Source of the DNA: Saccharospirillum sp965652395
GTDB taxonomy: Bacteria; Pseudomonadota; Gammaproteobacteria; Pseudomonadales; Natronospirillaceae
Length of the DNA stretch: 64,000 bases
Direction: 5' to 3'
Assembly (NCBI GenBank): GCA_965652395.1
Contig: CBFGUW010000006.1
Span: forward strand, 62,001 to 126,000
Every line of letters begins with the position of its first letter. The first letter of the stretch is position 1. The notes under the pieces are model-generated. The model was given only the letters and a program-made list of their open reading frames with translations. It did no database searches and had not been told where the DNA came from. The position numbers and the translations under genes are program-made. Positions 62,771-64,000 of the stretch are shown here, piece by piece.

Positions 62771-64000
62771 CAAGCGCCTCCGACCAGCAGACGTGCCGTG
62801 GGTTCAATCAATGCCAATAAAAAACTCGGGTAAACGCCAATAATGACCACCCAGGCCAACAACACACCGAGCACGAGCCATTCCGTGGGATGAAGATCGG
62901 CAAACCCGGCCCATTGGGCGGGAAGTTGACCAAAGAACAGCCGTTGCAGCATGTGCAGGAACAAACCGGCGGTGATCAAGATTCCCAGCAAAGCCAAGGC
63001 CGCGAGCCAGGGATAAACACCAAAGGTGCCCACAAAAATATGGAACTCGGCCACGAAACCAGCCAGGCCGGGCAGCCCCAGGCTCGCGAAGGCGGCGAGT
63101 GTCGCCATGCCGGTCAATCCCGGCGCCCGGGTGCCGAGCCCACCATAGGCCGACAGCTCGTAAGTCTTGCCCCGTTGCCAGAAAGACCCCGTAATCAAAA
63201 ACAGGCTGCCGGTGATCAACCCGTGCGCTATCATTTCAACCGTGGCCCCGATCAACGCCAGTTGTCGGACTGCCTCACCCCCTTCGAGCAGAGCGCCTGC
63301 CACCGCGATGCCCAGCACGGTATAACCCATGTGATTGATCGAGGTGTAGGCGATGCGACGTTTCATGTCGGCCTGGGCCAGGGCGACCAGCGCGCCATAG
63401 AGAATGGAGACCAGGGCCAGCAACGCCAGCCAGGGAGCCCAGGCGGCGAAAGTCTCCCGCATCATGCTGTAGGGCACTCGAATCAACCCGAAGGTGCCCA
63501 TTTTCAACAACACGCCCGCCAAAATAGCGGAAGCGGGCGCGGGGGCATCGACATGCGCCGGGGGCAACCAGGTATGGAAAGGCACCAGCGGTGTTTTGAT
63601 GGCAAAACCGATGACATAACCGAGCATGGCGAACCCTGCTAACAAACCGGTTCCCGCCAGCGATTGTTGTTCGATCAACACACGCATATCGAAACTCAAC
63701 GGTGTGCTTGAAAGATACAAAGCAAGAATGGCCAGCAACAAAGCCAGCGAACCGACAAAGGTATACAGAAAAAACTTGAGCGCGGCGTACTGGGGGCGGC
63801 CATGGCCCCAGTGCCCGATGAGGAAATACATGCCGACCAGATTAAGATCGAAAAACACATAAAACAGCAGCAGGTCCAGCGAGAGAAACAACCCCAGAGA
63901 AACGCTTTCGAGAAACAGCATCCAACCGTAATAACGGGCTGCCAACCCCTTGATATCGACCGGATACAGCGTCGCGCCGATAAAAAGCAGGGCACTCATG
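62770..64000 (-). CDS. Second NuoM-like subunit, partial at window edge
   Basis: At least 409 residues, with the N-terminal part beyond the window. The methionine at 63999 is internal (the visible start LFIGATLYPVDIKGLAARYY is already inside the family alignment). Retained: IKTPLVPFHTWLPPAHVDAP, LAGVLLKMGTFGLIRV and GLAGFVAEFHIFVGTF. The position of the channel Glu reads FFDLNLVGMYFLIGHWG, that is Asp in place of Glu. Pairs with the NuoN-like gene. Confidence 0.87.
   Translation of the reverse strand, partial: MSALLFIGATLYPVDIKGLAARYYGWMLFLESVSLGLFLSLDLLLFYVFFDLNLVGMYFLIGHWGHGRPQYAALKFFLYTFVGSLALLLAILALYLSSTPLSFDMRVLIEQQSLAGTGLLAGFAMLGYVIGFAIKTPLVPFHTWLPPAHVDAPAPASAILAGVLLKMGTFGLIRVPYSMMRETFAAWAPWLALLALVSILYGALVALAQADMKRRIAYTSINHMGYTVLGIAVAGALLEGGEAVRQLALIGATVEMIAHGLITGSLFLITGSFWQRGKTYELSAYGGLGTRAPGLTGMATLAAFASLGLPGLAGFVAEFHIFVGTFGVYPWLAALALLGILITAGLFLHMLQRLFFGQLPAQWAGFADLHPTEWLVLGVLLAWVVIIGVYPSFLLALIEPTARLLVGGA

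Noticed and set aside
63997..63999. ATG at 63999 as the true start of the second NuoM
   Set aside because: The first visible residues already correspond to the middle of the NuoM fold. About 100 N-terminal residues must lie beyond the window.
1..64000. CRISPR array, prophage, insertion sequences, rRNA or tRNA
   Set aside because: No regularly spaced direct repeats, transposase or integrase frames, or RNA gene signatures were seen on either strand.

Overview
The window is GC-rich, gene-dense bacterial chromosome, almost certainly from a marine or halophilic gammaproteobacterium. The evidence is a fused nuoCD gene in a 13-gene complex I operon, the yccA / tusDCBE / ybiB neighbourhood and a PsrA-type regulator typical of Pseudomonas-like bacteria, an E. 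coli-like thymidine kinase and RapA, and a Marinobacter-type fatty acyl-CoA reductase next to a wax ester synthase. The genus cannot be fixed from sequence alone. No rRNA, tRNA, CRISPR array, IS element or prophage was seen.

Layout. 1-4682 (minus): an acetyl-CoA supply operon with an acetyl-CoA synthetase-like ligase, a pyruvate dehydrogenase E1 whose alpha and beta chains are one polypeptide, and a truncated lipoyl E2. 4902-6686 (plus): a DUF3775 protein and nicotinate phosphoribosyltransferase. 6691-10220 (minus): a small membrane protein, ybiB, the tRNA 2-thiolation relay tusDCBE, and yccA. 10471-11855: psrA with a perfect operator palindrome, convergent with an enoyl-CoA hydratase. 12173-18337: rapA and an M16C peptidase, separated by structured repeats. 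18459-22277: RDD protein, orphan VapB, VOC protein, ParDE, xthA, tdk.

22300-31958 (minus) is a tightly overlapping seven-gene cluster: class I HMG-CoA reductase, UbiA prenyltransferase, PEP-synthase/rifampin-phosphotransferase-like enzyme, DUF3419/BtaA-like aminocarboxypropyltransferase, polytopic phytol/dolichol-kinase-like protein, GNAT protein and OleC-like acyl-AMP ligase. I do not recognise the pathway. The parts suggest an isoprenoid-linked or amino-modified lipid, and it is one of the two best candidates for an undescribed system.

32413-36463 is an accessory stretch: an MDR oxidoreductase, an Ala-rich orphan, an intact Phd/VapC pair, and relics of HEPN, MNT nucleotidyltransferase and Fic/Doc toxin-antitoxin genes. 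36606-52188 is the complete nuoA-N operon. 52261-61286 is a neutral-lipid locus: wax ester synthase/DGAT, phasin, patatin, lipase and fatty acyl-CoA reductase. 61376-64000 is a second, diverged nuoM-nuoN pair running off the window.

The second candidate system is a family of about 115-127 bp structured repeats, with seven copies here (12037, 15199, 37091, 41679, 46165, 49034, 56937). Each has a conserved core with a covarying hairpin. The core lies inside a long outer stem whose sequence differs completely between copies yet is near-perfectly self-complementary in every one. Most copies are also bounded by the same short ends. Four copies sit in the only long gaps of the nuo operon, all in the direction of transcription.
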